The translations under genes and the position numbers were made by a program. Below, one piece after another: positions 48,328-60,828 of a stretch of 64,000 nucleotides of DNA. How positions within the stretch are numbered: the first letter of the stretch is position 1; each line of letters begins with the position of its first letter. The notes beneath the pieces are model-generated. The model searched no databases. It was not told the origin of the DNA and saw only the letters and a list, made by a program, of their open reading frames with translations. The stretch lies in assembly GCA_001931535.1 (NCBI GenBank), contig CP016211.1:701001-765000 (forward strand), written 5' to 3'. This DNA comes from Minicystis rosea. GTDB taxonomy: Bacteria > Myxococcota_A > Polyangia > Polyangiales > Polyangiaceae.

Positions 48328-48963
48328 ATGGCCTCTCACATTGCGCTTCTCGGAGATTCGGTGTTCGACAATCGGGTGTACACCGGCGGCGATCCCGAGG
48401 TGGCGGCGCACCTTCGTGATATCGTGTCTCCGGGATGGAAGGTGACGCTGGTCGCCGTCGACGGGAGCACGACCACGGACGTCGGGCCTCAGATCGATCG
48501 TGTCCCGAAGGACGCGACGCACGTCGTGCTGTCGCTCGGTGGGAACGATGCTTTGCTGAATGCGGACCTCCTCGATTTGCCGGTGGGATCCACCGGAGAG
48601 GCGCTGGAGCTGTTCGAGGAGCGGGTCGATGCTTTCGAGACGTCGTATGGATACGTCATCGAGGCGCTCGTCGCGCTCGGGCGCAAGGTGACGGTGTGCA
48701 CCATCTACAATGGCAATCTCGGCGGCGTGCAGGCGCGTCGGGCGCGGATTGCGCTGATGACCTTCAATGACGCCATCTTCCGGACGGCGATTCGTGCCGG
48801 CGTCGATGTCATCGATCTCCGGCTCGTGTGCACGGAGCCTGCGGACTTCGCCAATCCGATCGAGCCGTCGGGGAGCGGTGGGCGGAAGATTGCGACCGCC
48901 GTGGCGCGGGCGATCGGCGCGGCGGGGGAGCCTGCGCGGATCAGTCGTTTGACGGCCGGTTGA
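48328..48963 (+). CDS. SGNH/GDSL-type hydrolase with altered block V
   Basis: The 211-residue protein has block I IALLGDSVFDN with the nucleophile Ser, a Gly in VDGSTTTDV, and block III SLGGNDALL with the oxyanion Asn. This fits the cytoplasmic SGNH esterase group. The final block is IEPSGSGGRKIATAVARAI, where most enzymes have Asp-x-x-His-Pro; here the His position appears to be Glu. No signal peptide is present. It may act on an intracellular ester or be non-catalytic. The macro-domain gene lies just upstream and may be co-transcribed. Confidence 0.83.
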   Translation: MASHIALLGDSVFDNRVYTGGDPEVAAHLRDIVSPGWKVTLVAVDGSTTTDVGPQIDRVPKDATHVVLSLGGNDALLNADLLDLPVGSTGEALELFEERVDAFETSYGYVIEALVALGRKVTVCTIYNGNLGGVQARRARIALMTFNDAIFRTAIRAGVDVIDLRLVCTEPADFANPIEPSGSGGRKIATAVARAIGAAGEPARISRLTAG

Positions 48964-48993
48964 GCTGCGCGGGAGCGTCGCGCAAGGGATCCA

Positions 48994-49791
48994 TCAGAGC
49001 AGCGATGCGGAGCGGCGTGCCCAGCGTCGGTCCGCGTCGGTGGCGAGATTCGCGGGGACGGCGGCGCGACGGAGCACCGGGAGGACGGCGCTCGGATCGC
49101 AGCCGCAAAGCCCGGAGGCCCAAGCGGGGTTGGCTTCGACGACACCCCAGCCGCGGCCGGCCATACGGCCGACATCGATGACGACGGCGGGCGGAAGGTC
49201 GGCTTCGGGATCGGCGAGGATGGCTTCGAAACAGGCGCGTGCCTCCGCGACTTCGGTGGGATCGGCCTCCCAATCACCATCTTCCGTGCGCGCAATGGCA
49301 CCTCCACGGATGTAGGGAGAGAGCGTGGCGAGGCGGCGATCGACGATGAAGCCGCGATATTCGATCTCGAAGACGACAGGCTCGCTCACGAGGACGGGGA
49401 GATCGTGAGGGAGGATGGGGTCGGGTTGGATGGCGGATCCATTCTCGTAGACTTTGGCCGGAAAGCACTTCTCGTCGGTGGGCTTCACGAACATGCGATC
49501 GCGGCGCGCGCACGCTTCGCCGAGCGTCGAGAGGCGCACGTCGCGGAGGCGATGGCGCTCCGGCAAGGCGGGGAGAAAGGTGTCGGCGGGATCGAGGAGG
49601 AGAATGCCGAGCTCGTCGCGGATGGCGTCGGCGAGGAGCGTTTCGCCGTAGAAGACCGGATCGCGGGCGGCGAGGCCCTCCGGGCAGCGGAAGCCGTGGA
49701 GGCGCTCGACGTCCCATCCGGCGGCGAGCGCCGCGGCGAAGAGGGCATTGGAGTCGGGGCTGTAACGGTGCGAGAGGACCAGGGTCGGCAC
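48994..49791 (-). CDS. ATP-grasp domain protein (DUF4343-like)
   Basis: The 265-residue protein begins at GTG 49791 (PTLVLSHRYSPDSNALFAAA). Its core has FVKPTDEKCFPAKVYENG, LVSEPVVFEIEYRGFIVD and VVIDVGRMAGRGWGVVEANP. These match the nucleotide-binding Lys, the hinge acidic residues and the metal-binding Asp/Glu-Asn of the ATP-grasp fold. Relatives of this type occur in peptide-ligase and microviridin-like contexts, but also alone. No precursor peptide gene is evident beside it. The product of ligation is unknown. It converges on the SGNH gene. Confidence 0.8.
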   Translation of the reverse strand: MPTLVLSHRYSPDSNALFAAALAAGWDVERLHGFRCPEGLAARDPVFYGETLLADAIRDELGILLLDPADTFLPALPERHRLRDVRLSTLGEACARRDRMFVKPTDEKCFPAKVYENGSAIQPDPILPHDLPVLVSEPVVFEIEYRGFIVDRRLATLSPYIRGGAIARTEDGDWEADPTEVAEARACFEAILADPEADLPPAVVIDVGRMAGRGWGVVEANPAWASGLCGCDPSAVLPVLRRAAVPANLATDADRRWARRSASLL

Positions 49792-49957
49792 CGGCGCAGG
49801 ATAGCGCCGCGACGAGCTGGGCCGCATCGCCGAGCGGGGCGCGTTCCGTGGGCGCGCGGCCGATCTCGGCTCGTTTGCGCGCTTTTCGGGGCGAAGAGAG
49901 CGGGAACGGGCCACCTGCCTGCTCTCCGCCGCGCCCGCCTGTGCTACCACCGTCGAC

Positions 49958-50788
49958 GTGAAGGCTCGCCTCGCCCTCGTGCCCGCCTTGTTCGCGCTCG
50001 CTGCCTGCTCCTCGAATGCCATCGTGCAACAGGGGCCGAGCGACACCCTGCGCGCGTACGCCGCAGCCTTGCAGGACGCGCGCGTCGACGATGCGTATCG
50101 GCTCTTGTCCGAAGAGGCGAAGCGCAACATGTCGATCGAGGCGTTCCGCCGGGCCGTGAAGGAGAACCCGCAGGACGCGACCGAGATCGCGCGCGCCCTC
50201 TCGCGGCCGGCCTCCGATCCGGTGGTCTCGGCAACCGTGACCCTGCCGAGCGGCGACGAGCTCCTGCTCGTGTACGAAGGCGGGCGCTGGCGCATCGACG
50301 CGAGCGCGGTCGAGCTGTACGGGCAGGCCACGCCGCGGCAGGCGATCGTCGGGTTTCTCCGTGCATTCGAGCGCAAGCGGTACGACGTGATCCTTCGGTA
50401 CGTGCCCGATGCGGATCGGGAAGGGCTGGCCCCGCCGGGCGAAGAGATCCCTGCGGCAGAGCCTGCCGCCGCGAAGGGAGCGGCCGCCAAGGACGCGGCG
50501 AAGGACGCTCCCGCCAAGGATGCTGCGGCGAGGCCCGACGCGAAGGGCGGCGAAAAGCCCGCCGCGCCGCGCGCCACGGGCGGCGAGCTCACCGCGGAGG
50601 ACATCCGCGCGGCGTGGGAAGGGCCGCAGAAGGAGCACATCGATCGCATCGTGCAGGCGATCAAGACCGCGCTGCCGACCGCGCAGATCGAGGAGACCGG
50701 CGACAGCGCGGCCATGTCCTACGGCGCGGGGGGCACGGTGGCCTTCGTGCGCGAGCACGGGGCGTGGAAGATTCGCGACCTCAAATGA
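49958..50788 (+). CDS. Lipoprotein with NTF2-like fold and Ala/Lys linker
   Basis: The 276-residue product starts at GTG 49958 with a lipoprotein signal (LALVPALFALAAC). Residues 25-125 have the ring-like pattern of NTF2/DUF4878 domains: SDTLRAYAAALQDARVDDAY, RLLSEEAKRNMSIEAFRRAV, and LLVYEGGRWRIDA with its typical Trp. Residues 160-205 are an Ala/Lys/Pro low-complexity linker. A second helical domain (AAWEGPQKEHIDRIVQAIKT) ends with a strand pair VAFVREHGAWKIRDLK. The overall design looks like a periplasmic binding or assembly factor; the ligand is unknown. Confidence 0.75.
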   Translation: MKARLALVPALFALAACSSNAIVQQGPSDTLRAYAAALQDARVDDAYRLLSEEAKRNMSIEAFRRAVKENPQDATEIARALSRPASDPVVSATVTLPSGDELLLVYEGGRWRIDASAVELYGQATPRQAIVGFLRAFERKRYDVILRYVPDADREGLAPPGEEIPAAEPAAAKGAAAKDAAKDAPAKDAAARPDAKGGEKPAAPRATGGELTAEDIRAAWEGPQKEHIDRIVQAIKTALPTAQIEETGDSAAMSYGAGGTVAFVREHGAWKIRDLK

Positions 50789-51028
50789 GGCGGTGACCGA
50801 CCGAGCTGCGATGCGGCCCGCGGTGTCGGTCGGGGAGGCTCGAATACGCGCGCATTTCGAGCTCCGGGCGCCTTGGCAGCGGGCCGCTCGCGGCGCTTCG
50901 TCGGTCACGTCGTGAGGGCCCGATGCCCGCGTGAGGCCTTCGCGGCTCGCCCCGGCCGTGCGTAAAGAAGCGTTTCGCTCGCGCGGCGGGTGATGGCCCC
51001 TCGCGAACGGCTGTATTAGGGTGAGCCC

Positions 51029-53446
<2,418 letters not shown>

Positions 53447-53784
53447 TGCATGATGCGGTGGGGACGTGCTTCCCCGCCGCTCGGCGCCCACACGTTTCCA
53501 GTCCAAGGCGATGTCCGGCGCGACGTGCTCGATGCATGTCGCGCCGGAGCACGTGCGTGAGCCGCGTGTTCCTCGCGCGCCGATCGCCAACCCCTTCGAA
53601 GCCAACACTGCGTCGAAAAACTGCTCTCGAGCAGAAAATCGAGCGCGTGCGGCGTCGAGAGACGTCTTTGACGGCAGCGTACGAAGCGGTGGCCTCGTGT
53701 GGTGGCAGCTTGTCGGCCGCGAAGCGTGTCTTGCGGTGTAAGGCACCGAACGATAGGTTGGTTCACAGCGTCGTGACGAGCTCC
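53447..53784. other. 338-base spacer between lon and the kinase gene
   Basis: It holds an 11-base-arm inverted repeat at 53514-53548 and otherwise no gene that I can support. The in-frame extension of the kinase gene through this region is Arg/Ser-rich and antisense-like. Confidence 0.4.
53514..53548 (+). terminator. Perfect inverted repeat downstream of lon
   Basis: TCCGGCGCGAC (53514-53524) and GTCGCGCCGGA (53538-53548) are perfect complements around a 13-base loop that itself holds TGC and GCA. No T tract. It is a probable terminator for lon, or an operator of the following gene. Confidence 0.5.
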
Positions 53785-55277
<1,493 letters not shown>

Positions 55278-55281
<4 letters not shown>

Positions 55282-56282
55282 GGGCAGCCGCGCGTTGCTC
55301 CGTGTCGGCCGCGCTCCTGGTCCTCGCGCTCGCCGGCAATGCGAAGGGTGCTGATCCGAGCGCCGTTCAGACCGCGAAAGTGCTCTTCGACGCGGCCGTG
55401 ACGGACATGGCCGCCAAGAACTTCGCCGCTGCCTGCCCGAAGCTCGAAGAGGCTTCGCGGCTCGTGCCCGAAGGCATCGGCATTTGGCTGAAGCTCGGGG
55501 AGTGCTACGAAGGACAGGGACGGTTGGCGAGCGCCCATGCGGCGTACGAGCTCGCGGAGTCCGCGGCTGCGAGACAAGAGCCGGCCAGCGAACGACAGCG
55601 TCTCGCGCACAGGAAAGCAGCAGCGCTCGCGCCTCGGCTGGCCAAGCTGCGCATCGTCGTGACCGATGAAGTGCGCGCGCTCCCGGGCCTCGAAATCAAG
55701 CGAGGTGGAACCATGGTCGGCCCCGTGCAGTGGGGCCTGCTTCTCCCCGCCGACAAGGGGAAGCACATCGTCGTGGTGACGGCCGCCAATGGACGCAAAT
55801 GGGAAGCGAGCGCGGTCATCGCGGAGGACGGCACGCAGGTCGATCTGCGCGTCGAGCTTCCACCGCCGGTGGAGCCACCGCGTGCGACGCCACTGGTGCT
55901 GCCGAAGCAGGCCGAGCCCGAGCCTACGCCCGTCGCCGCGCGGCAGCACCCGCGGCGCATTGCCGGCATCGCGGTTGGTGCGACGGGCCTCGCGACCGTC
56001 GTGGCCGGCGGGGTGCTCGGGATCGTGGCCATCGTCGACAAGAATCGGAGCAACGCGAACGGGGCGTGCGACGCGATGAACCGATGCCCGCCGGACGCCG
56101 CGGATCTCCGGCGGTCGAGCCTTCGTGCCGGCGACTGGTCGACGGCGCTGTTCATCGGTGGAGGCGTCGCGCTCGCCGGCGGCGTCGTGCTCTTCGCGAC
56201 GGCACCCTCCACGGAGAAGGCGCCTGCGACGGCGAAGCTGTTGCTCGGGCCGACGGGTCTCTCGGTCGCCGGTGCGTGGTGA
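55278..56282 (+). CDS. TPR-containing membrane protein partnered with the kinase
   Basis: The 334-residue product starts at GTG 55278 in overlap with the kinase stop. A signal or signal anchor (LLVLALAGNAKGA) leads to a TPR-like segment (FDAAVTDMAAKNFAAACPKL and LGECYEGQGRLASAHAAYEL). A beta sandwich-like region (LAKLRIVVTDEVRALPGLEI) and a Pro linker follow. Two C-terminal membrane helices (ATVVAGGVLGIVAIV and STALFIGGGVALAGGVVLFA) flank a short loop with two Cys. This protein-kinase partner type is recurrent in Polyangiales; its role is unknown. It may be a phosphorylation target or sensor. Confidence 0.78.
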
Positions 56283-56286
56283 GGTC

Positions 56287-57321
56287 TCAGCGCACGCAGC
56301 GCACGTAGTTCTCGTTCGTATTCAGGACCGACACGGTCACGAAGGTGGTCATGTCGACGCCCCATGCGTGATTGGTGTTCCCCACTTGCGCCGTCGCGGT
56401 CCAGTAGTAGTCGCCCGGCTCCGGCTGGTCGTTGCCGAAGAATTGCGGATCGAGCCCTGAAGGGTTGTTGGTGGCGGTGATGGCGAGCAGCGTGACCAGC
56501 TCGGAGACCTTCGGCAGTCGCCACGTTCGGCCCGCGAGCGTCAGGGCCGCGCACGCGTCCTTGGCCTCGTACTGGGCCTGTTCATTCTTCCACATCTTCG
56601 TTCCGATCGACTGCTCGCGCTGCCAGATGAGCCCTGTCTCTTGATCCTGCACCGCCTCGTCGCCGTCGACGAGGGTGTAGCGAACGCAGCTCGTGTCGGC
56701 GGCCGGCTTGAGATCACGCACGCACTGCACGCTGGCCGTAACCATATTCTCCGCCTTCCTCGAGTCGATGTGTCCGTCGTCTTGGCTGACGATGTACACA
56801 CTGTTGGAGAAGTAGTCGGAGTCGGTGCCCGTCCAGAAGTCGCCTCCCTTCGCGTCGGGGAAGGCGGTCGTGTCCAGCGATGGTGAGGCCTGTTCGTAAA
56901 GCGTGAGCGAGGCCAGCTCCACCAGCGTCGGCAAGCGCCAGCCTTGGAACCCGCCCCACGTGAGCCCTTTGCAGTACGCGTCGGCGTCGGCCCAAGTGAC
57001 TGCGCTCTTGTCCGGGGGCGCCGGCGTCTGCCAAGCGAGCCGCGTGAGCGCGTCGATCACGTAGGTCGTGCCATCGCAGCCTTGTTTTGTGGTGTAGTCG
57101 TGCGGCGCAGTGGGATTCCAATGGGTCCACTCGGCATCACCGCATGGGGGCGGTCCCATCGTGGGAGCTCCGCCGATGGAACAACCACCGCTGGTGCCGG
57201 TGCTCGCGGCAGAGCCCCCCGTGCCGAGGGGCAGCGGCGGCTCCGTCCCGAGGATCAAGTTGCAGCCCACGGTCGCGCCGAGCAGCAGCGCGAGCGCCGC
57301 GAGATGGAGCCGAGTCGTCAC
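56287..57321 (-). CDS. DUF1566 (Lcl-type) lipoprotein
   Basis: The 344-residue product starts at GTG 57321 with GAGGTGA just upstream. It has a lipoprotein signal (LHLAALALLLGATVGC), a Gly/Ser/Thr linker, and two DUF1566 units. Unit one has YVIDALTRLAWQTPAPPDKS and QGWRLPTLVELASLT. Unit two has ETGLIWQREQSIGTKMWKNE and GRTWRLPKVSELVTLLAITA, ending in a WTATAQVGNTNHAWGVD and CVR element. DUF1566 proteins are usually exported and often adhesive or carbohydrate-related. A sigma-54-type promoter (57408-57423) faces this gene, with palindromes upstream. Confidence 0.85.
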   Translation of the reverse strand: MTTRLHLAALALLLGATVGCNLILGTEPPLPLGTGGSAASTGTSGGCSIGGAPTMGPPPCGDAEWTHWNPTAPHDYTTKQGCDGTTYVIDALTRLAWQTPAPPDKSAVTWADADAYCKGLTWGGFQGWRLPTLVELASLTLYEQASPSLDTTAFPDAKGGDFWTGTDSDYFSNSVYIVSQDDGHIDSRKAENMVTASVQCVRDLKPAADTSCVRYTLVDGDEAVQDQETGLIWQREQSIGTKMWKNEQAQYEAKDACAALTLAGRTWRLPKVSELVTLLAITATNNPSGLDPQFFGNDQPEPGDYYWTATAQVGNTNHAWGVDMTTFVTVSVLNTNENYVRCVR

Positions 57322-57407
57322 GATCACCTCACCGGCGGCTCGCCGGCGAGCGAGTGTAGGCGTCTCCTCCGCGCTTCGGCAAAGGGATTGAGGCACGAGC
57401 CCACCTC

Positions 57408-57423
57408 AACAAGAGCCGTGCCA
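57408..57423 (-). promoter_or_regulatory. Sigma-54-like promoter of the DUF1566 lipoprotein gene
   Basis: On the minus strand TGGCACGGCTCTTGTT matches the -24/-12 consensus TGGCACG-N4-TTGC at all but the final C, which is T. The predicted transcript start is near 57397, giving a leader of about 76 bases. The paired palindromes lie about 70 and 90 bases upstream of that start, the usual place for an enhancer site. Confidence 0.55.
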
Positions 57424-57460
57424 CCGGCGCACGAATGGACGCATGTAGGAGCGATGTCGG

Positions 57461-57492
57461 CTGACATGTCAGTGTCGCCTTTGACATGTCAA
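57461..57492. promoter_or_regulatory. Paired TGACATGTCA palindromes, enhancer-site candidates
   Basis: CTGACATGTCAG (57461-57472) and TTGACATGTCAA (57481-57492) are both perfect palindromes whose centres are 20 bases apart, two helical turns. They sit between the divergent lipoprotein gene and the activator gene. The same core recurs at 60535-60559. Confidence 0.7.
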
Positions 57493-57538
57493 CCTTGCGA
57501 GGCGCGCTCGGCTGCCCGTACGCTCCAGCGCCGTTTCG

Positions 57539-59149
57539 ATGACCCGTACGCGCGACGTGACGACCACCTTCGATCGATTCGCGGCCGACGCTTCGCCCGC
57601 GGCCGGTGCGCCCGTGATCGGCTTGACGATCGCGCTCCATCCTGATCTTCGCCGCATCGGTGAGCACGCGACGCTCGCGGATTTGCTCGAGGGGAAGTCG
57701 GTGGAGCTGTCGCGCGCCGCGCCGCCGTTCGCGCCGCCGGGCACGTTTCGGCTGCGCGCGCTCGAGGATCCTTCCGTCAGCCGCCAGCCGATCGTATTCG
57801 CGCCGGTGGAGGGCGGCGGCGTGCGCATCGTCGGCTCGGGCAGCCGCACCAAGGTCGTGTGCGGAGGCACGCCGGTGACGGGCGAGCTCGTCATCTCCGC
57901 GGAGCAGATCCGGCGCGGCGCGGTGTTGCAGGTCGGGGGCGGTGTGGTGCTCGTCCTCCACCTGTTCGGCGCGGTGCCCGCCGTGCGCGATCGCGATCAT
58001 GGCCTCGTCGGCGAGAGTGACGGCATCCACCGCGTCCGCGGCGACATCCGGCGCGTCGCCGATCTCGCGTTTCCGGTGCTCATTCGCGGCGAGACGGGCA
58101 CGGGCAAGGAGCTCGTCGCCCGCGGCATCCACGAGGCCAGCCAGCGGCAGGCCGCGCCCTTCGTGGCGGTCAACCTCGCCGCCGTTCCCCCGGCGCTGGC
58201 CGCGTCCGAGCTCTTCGGCGCGGAGCGCGGCGCATACACGGGGGCCGTCGCGCAGCGGGGCGGCTACTTCGAAGCGGCGCGCGGCGGGACGCTGTTTCTC
58301 GACGAGATCGGCGAAGCGCCGCCCGACGTCCAGGTGATGTTGCTGCGCGTGCTCGAGACGGGCGAGACGCAGCGAATCGGCGCGCAGAAGGGCAAGAAGG
58401 CCGACGTGCGCGTGCTCGCGGCGACCGATGCGGATCTCGAGGCCGGCATCCAGGGAGGGACGTTCCGCGCGCCGCTCCTGCATCGGCTCGCGGCCTACGA
58501 GATCGGCCTGCCTCCGCTGCGCGAGCGCCGCGAGGACGTCGCGCTCCTCGTGCTCCGGTTCCTCGAAGAAGAGCTGCGCGCGATCGGCGAGCCCAACCGG
58601 CTGATCACGGCGCCGGGCGATGCTCCCTGGCTGCCCGCGCCCGTCATGGCGCAGCTCGTCGATCACGACTGGCCCGGTAACGTCAGGCAGCTTCGCAACG
58701 TGGTCCGACAGCTCGTGGTCAGCAGCCGCGGGAATGATCGGCTCACGGCGACGCCGGTGCTCGGCCGCCTCCTCGCCACGCCTGCTGGAGCGCCTACGGT
58801 GGCAGGCGCGCCGGCCTCGCCCGTTGCGGCGGCTCCGCCCGCGCGTTCAGCGCGCGCTGCGACGGAGCGCCGCCGGCCCGCGGACGTGAGCGAGGCCGAG
58901 ATCCGCGATGCGCTCCGCGCTTGTCGATGGGACCTCGTCGCGGTCGCCGATCGCCTCGGGATCTCGCGCCCATCGCTGTACGCGATCCTCGATCGGACTC
59001 CATCGCTGCGCTCCTCCAGGAACCTGACCGCCGAGGACATCGCGCGGGCGCACGTCGAGTGCGGCGGTGACGTCGATCGGATGGTGGACCGGCTCGAGAT
59101 CTCCGAGCACGCGCTCCGCCGGCGGCTGCGCGAGCTCGGGCTCCGGTAA
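57539..59149 (+). CDS. Sigma-54-dependent activator with FHA-like N-terminus and two C-terminal HTHs
   Basis: Residues 1-150 hold an FHA-like beta sandwich, with [20 protein letters not shown] and no receiver domain. Residues 155-395 are the AAA+ module with Walker A GETGTGKE (near 185-192), the sigma-54-contact loop GAYTGA (for GAFTGA, near 229), Walker [12 protein letters not shown] and the [11 protein letters not shown] motif. The C-terminus has one Fis-type HTH ([20 protein letters not shown]) and then a second ([20 protein letters not shown]). The FHA domain suggests control by a Ser/Thr kinase. ATG 57539 lies 47 bases after the paired palindromes, so autoregulation is likely. Confidence 0.9.
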   Translation: MTRTRDVTTTFDRFAADASPAAGAPVIGLTIALHPDLRRIGEHATLADLLEGKSVELSRAAPPFAPPGTFRLRALEDPSVSRQPIVFAPVEGGGVRIVGSGSRTKVVCGGTPVTGELVISAEQIRRGAVLQVGGGVVLVLHLFGAVPAVRDRDHGLVGESDGIHRVRGDIRRVADLAFPVLIRGETGTGKELVARGIHEASQRQAAPFVAVNLAAVPPALAASELFGAERGAYTGAVAQRGGYFEAARGGTLFLDEIGEAPPDVQVMLLRVLETGETQRIGAQKGKKADVRVLAATDADLEAGIQGGTFRAPLLHRLAAYEIGLPPLRERREDVALLVLRFLEEELRAIGEPNRLITAPGDAPWLPAPVMAQLVDHDWPGNVRQLRNVVRQLVVSSRGNDRLTATPVLGRLLATPAGAPTVAGAPASPVAAAPPARSARAATERRRPADVSEAEIRDALRACRWDLVAVADRLGISRPSLYAILDRTPSLRSSRNLTAEDIARAHVECGGDVDRMVDRLEISEHALRRRLRELGLR

Positions 59150-59176
59150 GAGGCGCGGGCAGAGGCCCCGAGGCGA

Positions 59177-59192
59177 CGGCACGCCTACTGCA
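59177..59192 (+). promoter_or_regulatory. Sigma-54-like promoter of the OmpA-like gene
   Basis: CGGCACGCCTACTGCA keeps the invariant GG (59178-59179) and GC (59190-59191) with exactly ten bases between, and agrees with TGGCACG-N4-TTGCA at all but two positions. It lies 28 bases after the activator gene stop and about 87 bases before the OmpA-like ATG. Confidence 0.5.
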
Positions 59193-59278
59193 ATTGGGGT
59201 CGTCCGAGACCTCGCAGCGCTCCCACACGGCGTCGCGGATTCGACGCCCGAGCGCCAGCGCGCCTCCGGAGGATACCC

Positions 59279-59860
59279 ATGTTCTGCTCGATCTCGATTG
59301 GATCCGCTCGCCGTTCGCTCGTCGCCGTCCTCACCCTCAGCGGCGTGCTGCTCGCTGGTTGCTCGAAGCCGCTGCCGCCGCTTCCTCCCGAGCCTCCGCC
59401 GCCGGTGAAGGAGGAGCCGCCTCCGCCGCCGCCGGCGAAGGCGGAAGAGCCGCCGCCTCCTCCGCCTCCCGAGCCGCTCAAGCTGCCTGCGCCCGTGATG
59501 TTTGCGAGCGGCACCGCCAAGCTCGCGGACGAGTCGGATGCCGCGCTCAAGTACGTCGTCGAGTATCTCTCGAAGAGCCCTGAAGTGCGCGCGATGCGCA
59601 TCGAGGGACATACCGACAGCCGCGGCAACCCGCTGGCGAACCAGAAGCTCTCGGAGGAGCGTGCCTCCGCCGTCGCGCGCTGGCTCGTCGATCACGGCGT
59701 CGACTGCAAGCGCGTCGTCCCCCTCGGCTTCGGCGACTCCGATCCCGTCGCCGACAACGGCACCGAAGACGGCCGCGCCCAGAACCGCCGCACCGTGTTC
59801 GTCGATCAGCGCAGCAACCGATCGGGCGGACGTCCGGCCACGGATCCTTGCGCCAAGTAG
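59279..59860 (+). CDS. OmpA-family lipoprotein (Pal-like)
   Basis: The 193-residue product has GGAGGA before ATG 59279, a lipoprotein signal (LVAVLTLSGVLLAGC), and a Pro/Glu/Ala/Lys linker (PPLPPEPPPPVKEEPPPPPP and similar). Its OmpA domain has PVMFASGTAKLADESDAALK, RIEGHTDSRGNPLANQKLSE and ERASAVARWLVDHGVDCKRV with GFGDSDPVADNGTEDGRAQN. The last parts are the peptidoglycan-binding Asp and Arg motifs. It would tether the outer membrane to the wall. The probable sigma-54 promoter links it to the adjacent activator. CCTCCGGAGG overlaps its ribosome site and could mask it. Confidence 0.93.
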   Translation: MFCSISIGSARRSLVAVLTLSGVLLAGCSKPLPPLPPEPPPPVKEEPPPPPPAKAEEPPPPPPPEPLKLPAPVMFASGTAKLADESDAALKYVVEYLSKSPEVRAMRIEGHTDSRGNPLANQKLSEERASAVARWLVDHGVDCKRVVPLGFGDSDPVADNGTEDGRAQNRRTVFVDQRSNRSGGRPATDPCAK

Positions 59861-60046
59861 GCGCGATGATCGCGGCGCTCCACCAGCGCCCGCCCCCGAG
59901 CTCCTCGATCGACGGTTGCTGCCGCATGGACGGTGGCTCGGGCAGCAGCTCACGAAAGCAGTACAGGCGGCCATCGACGGCCGCCCGCCGGCCGCGACCG
60001 AGCAGGCTGACGACACGATCGACCTGCTCGGTCACGCGGCGGAACA

Positions 60047-60397
60047 TCACGCAAGCCGCGTCGCATACCTCCTCGCGTACCGCGGCGAGATCCTCTCGAA
60101 GACACACGACCGGTCGAGCGCTCGACAGCGACGGATACGCGTCGATGCGCTCTCTTCCTCGATGCTCGGAGCATGCTCGAGCATCGGATGCCAGCGATCG
60201 GCAACGAAGCTCCGCTCCGGAAGTGCCGTGTCACGCGCGGCTCCCTCCCACATATGTCGTATTGCCTCGATGGTTTGGAGGCTCGGCGCGACGCCGTACC
60301 AGCGTGCTTTGCGCATCGGTGCTCGGATCGTCGTGATGGCTGCGAGCACGAGCCGCGCGTCGCCGTCGGCGACGCGAGCACGCCGCGCCGCCGACAC
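60047..60397 (-). CDS. Doubtful hypothetical protein
   Basis: This 116-residue frame starts at GTG 60397 (ARRARVADGDARLVLAAITT, then MRKARWYGVAPSLQTIEAIR and HMWEGAARDTALPERSFVAD). Third positions are about as G/C-biased as neighbouring genes for the first 80 residues, and less so later. I recognise no family, and there is no clear ribosome site. A different frame (CLREDLAAVREEVCDAACVM) looks more protein-like downstream of about 60110, so the original gene may have continued there and is now broken. A palindrome pair lies 140 bases upstream, the same distance as at the DUF1566 lipoprotein gene. Confidence 0.28.
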   Translation of the reverse strand: MSAARRARVADGDARLVLAAITTIRAPMRKARWYGVAPSLQTIEAIRHMWEGAARDTALPERSFVADRWHPMLEHAPSIEEESASTRIRRCRALDRSCVFERISPRYARRYATRLA

Positions 60398-60534
60398 GGT
60401 CGCTTCCCGTCACGGCGTTGCGCGCCGCGCTCGTTTCATACGGGGGACGGTGACGGCCAACGCCGATGCGCCAGCCTTCGCCTTCGCCACGCACACCTTC
60501 GACGCCGCACCCGCAATCGCCATGTCCGAACGCG

Positions 60535-60559
60535 CTGACATGTCAGGCTGACACGTCAG
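60535..60559. promoter_or_regulatory. Second pair of TGACATGTCA-type palindromes
   Basis: CTGACATGTCAG (60535-60546) is identical to the site at 57461-57472. CTGACACGTCAG (60548-60559) is one base different from it and has its own near-symmetry. The centres are 13 bases apart. These are likely to bind the same protein as the pair beside the sigma-54 activator gene. A third half-like GCTGACGTG follows at 60568. Confidence 0.6.
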
Positions 60560-60828
60560 CCCCATCCGCTGACGTGCTTGCAGACTCTCCGTGCCGCGCT
60601 CGTTGAACGAGGGCCGTGTCCCTGACCGACGGAAGTCCTCGCGGACGGACATCGCGCCGCGCTTCGAGGACCCATCGCGTCGTCCGGCCTCATGAGGACG
60701 CGCTCGCCCTGCGCCTCGTTCGAGCCCGAACGCGCTCCGATCCGCGCGAGCCTCGAAATCCTCTTCATTCCCCGTGCGATCTCGTTCAGCGGAAGCGACC
60801 TCCGCGCGTGCGCGTTGCCGGCGCCACC

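Larger units (their letters stand above)
59861..60828. other. 968-base region poor in recognisable genes
   Basis: Codon bias is mixed and no known domain appears. It contains one doubtful minus-strand frame (60047-60397) and the paired TGACATGTCA-type sites at 60535-60559. Base composition is a little lower in G/C than the neighbours. It may hold a decayed or recently gained gene. Confidence 0.4.
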
